From CAZCWX01 sp964502465 (lineage in GTDB: Bacteria; Desulfobacterota; Binatia; Bin18), in NCBI GenBank assembly GCA_964502465.1, contig CAZCWX010000294.1, positions 1 to 5,462 on the forward strand: 5,462 bases of DNA, given 5' to 3'. The position numbers were made by a program, and so were the translations under genes. The first letter of the stretch is position 1; each line of letters begins with the position of its first letter. Positions 3,965 through 5,462 of this stretch are shown here, piece by piece. Under the pieces are notes generated by a model. It worked only from the letters and a program-made list of their open reading frames with translations, was not told where the DNA came from and did no database searches.

Positions 3965-5462
3965 ATGGGTGCGCGAACAGGGAAAGCTTACATCGAAGGA
4001 CTGCGGGACGACCGCCATATTTATGTGAATGGCGAGCTGGTGCGCGATGTCACGCGATACCCACCTTTTCAAGGGGTGATCCACACGCTCGCGGATTTGT
4101 ATGATCGTCAACATGACTCGACCTATCAGCCGCTGATGACCGCGCTGTCGCCAACCTCAGGGCAACCGGTGAGCACCTCGTTCGTGCTGGCTCGGACGTG
4201 GGACGAAATGACGCAACGTGTGCACGGTGAGCGAGCACGTTGCGAGCTGACCTATGGGCTCATGGGGCGGTTACCCGACTTTATGAATGCCTTCGTCGCT
4301 GACACGGCGGCGATTCGTGGCTTGTTAGGTCGACGGACCCCGCAGTTCGGTGAGAACGCGTGGAACTATTACGAACTGTGCCGAGAGCAAGACCTCTGTC
4401 TGACGCATACCTTGGTGGATCCGCAAATTGATCGCTCCAAAGGAGTAGCGGCGCAGGAAGCATTACGCATCGTCAAGGAGACCGACGCCGGTCTGGTGGT
4501 GCGCGGCGCACGCATGTTATCGACCCTGGCACCGGTCAGTGATGAACTCTGGGTGGGGCCGTATATGCCCCGCAAGCCTGGGGAAGAGGACTACGCACTG
4601 AGTTTTTCTATCCCAGTTGCCACGCCCGGCCTGAAATTCATCTGCCGCGAACCCTACGACACCGGTCAGAGCCGGTTTGACCGACCGCTGAGCGGACGAT
4701 TTGACGAAGGCGATGCCATTGCGATCTTCGATGAGGTATTGGTGCCGTGGGAGCGGATCTTCGCCGCGCGCGATGTGGAGACCTACAATCTCATGGCCCC
4801 GGCCTTCCCAGGGTATCTCACCTTGCAGGCGGTCATCCGCGGCACAGTCAAGCTGCGCTTTTTGGCCGGTCTCGCCTGTTTGGTGGCGCGCGCGGTCGGC
4901 CGTAGCGAGATGCCGCGCTATCAAGAAATGCTCGGGGAACTCATCGGCTCCGTAGAACTGGCGGAGGGCCTGGTCACCGCCACGGCTCATGATGTCCTGT
5001 ATAACGCCAACCATCCGTTAGGTGCAGAAGAAGCGCGCTCGAGCACGTCAGCGACCTCACGTGGAGTAATGCCAGGACTCGGCATGCTCTTTGGCGTCTC
5101 TGGTCGCGGTATGGTGGGTATTACCGCAGTGCGCCTGTTCTTTCCCCCAGCGATGGCACGTGCGGTAGAGACACTGCGCCTGATGGGCAGCAGCGGCCTG
5201 ATTATGACGCCGACCGAAAAGGATTTTGCCCACCCTGATTTGCAGGAACTGCTCCCACGCCACTTGCGAGGCAAGGAGGTGACGGCGCAAGAACGGGTAC
5301 AGATCATGAAGCTCGCGTGGGAGATGATTGGGACGCAGTTCGGCGGTCGGCAGTCGATGTACGAAGGGTTCTTTGCTGGCGATCCCATCGCCGGCCGGAT
5401 TATCTATTACGGCACCAACCGACGCAAAGAATGCGAGGCGTTAGCGCAGCATCTGCTCGATA
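3965..5462 (+). CDS. HpaB-family FADH2-dependent monooxygenase, oxygenase component (3' end outside window)
   Basis: The frame is open for 499 codons to the right edge; family members are about 480-520 residues, so little is missing. These enzymes hydroxylate phenolic rings using FADH2 and O2, with the flavin supplied by a separate reductase. Recognised in order: the family start TGKAYIEGLRDDR (5-17), RLPDFMN (102-108), LTHTLVDPQIDRS (146-158), VVRGARMLSTLAP (178-190), ATPGLKFICRE (219-229), FDEVLVPWERIF (255-266), MGSSGLIM (407-414) and FGGRQSMYEGFFAGDP (459-474). R102 and H148 correspond to the substrate-contacting Arg and His of HpaB; the third contact, Tyr, is F106 here. Lack of Cys at 102 and 106 argues against the related 4-hydroxybutyryl-CoA dehydratase. 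The start is fixed by AAAGGAGAG (3948-3956), eight bases upstream. The true substrate is unknown, and a phenol other than 4-hydroxyphenylacetate is plausible. No reductase gene is in the window. Confidence 0.88.
   Translation, partial: MGARTGKAYIEGLRDDRHIYVNGELVRDVTRYPPFQGVIHTLADLYDRQHDSTYQPLMTALSPTSGQPVSTSFVLARTWDEMTQRVHGERARCELTYGLMGRLPDFMNAFVADTAAIRGLLGRRTPQFGENAWNYYELCREQDLCLTHTLVDPQIDRSKGVAAQEALRIVKETDAGLVVRGARMLSTLAPVSDELWVGPYMPRKPGEEDYALSFSIPVATPGLKFICREPYDTGQSRFDRPLSGRFDEGDAIAIFDEVLVPWERIFAARDVETYNLMAPAFPGYLTLQAVIRGTVKLRFLAGLACLVARAVGRSEMPRYQEMLGELIGSVELAEGLVTATAHDVLYNANHPLGAEEARSSTSATSRGVMPGLGMLFGVSGRGMVGITAVRLFFPPAMARAVETLRLMGSSGLIMTPTEKDFAHPDLQELLPRHLRGKEVTAQERVQIMKLAWEMIGTQFGGRQSMYEGFFAGDPIAGRIIYYGTNRRKECEALAQHLLD

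Noticed and set aside
4517..5014. 165-codon minus-strand frame inside the HpaB-family gene
   Set aside because: The + strand frame here carries all expected oxygenase motifs without interruption; the reverse frame is a shadow.
3965..5462. 4-hydroxybutyryl-CoA dehydratase, which shares the HpaB fold
   Set aside because: The iron-sulfur cysteines of that enzyme would fall at about 102 and 106, where this protein has Arg and Phe.

Overview
This is a GC-rich stretch of a bacterial chromosome, of the kind seen in soil or sediment metagenomes. It carries catabolic and housekeeping-type enzymes mixed with mobile-element debris. Nothing in it fixes the taxon. The gene families and the short palindromic repeat are common in environmental Proteobacteria-like lineages, but that placement is inference.

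Layout from left to right: (1) 1-137, the 3' end of a group II intron on the + strand. It comprises the last codons of its reverse transcriptase/maturase, then domain V and domain VI. (2) 190-996, minus strand, a complete class I SAM-dependent methyltransferase. (3) 997-1418, about 420 bases without a gene. It holds two sets of short direct repeats (1109-1217) and a 103-bp MITE-like palindromic element (1260-1362) flanked by a 5-bp direct repeat, AAAAT. (4) 1419-3500, minus strand, a large, probably exported alpha/beta-hydrolase-domain protein (PF20091 type). (5) 3501-3964, about 460 bases of gene remnants and regulatory DNA. It holds the first 17 codons of a VOC/glyoxalase-like gene (minus), a well-formed minus-strand promoter overlapping an 18-bp palindrome, a small + strand ORF with a good ribosome binding site, and the C-terminal tail of a short-chain dehydrogenase (SDR) on the + strand. 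(6) 3965 to the right edge, + strand, a nearly complete flavin-dependent monooxygenase of the HpaB (4-hydroxyphenylacetate 3-hydroxylase) family, which runs off the window.

How the parts fit: positions 3501-3964 look like the centre of two divergent catabolic transcription units, VOC/hydrolase leftward and SDR/HpaB rightward. One flanking gene on each side has been reduced to a stub, while the enzyme behind it stays open. The oxygenase would need a separate flavin reductase (HpaC type), which is not in the window. The methyltransferase has no visible functional link to the others.

I did not find a clearly new defence, retron, CRISPR or biosynthetic system. The most informative signals are the intron end, the MITE with its target-site duplication, and the compact gene graveyard around the shared operator-like palindrome.
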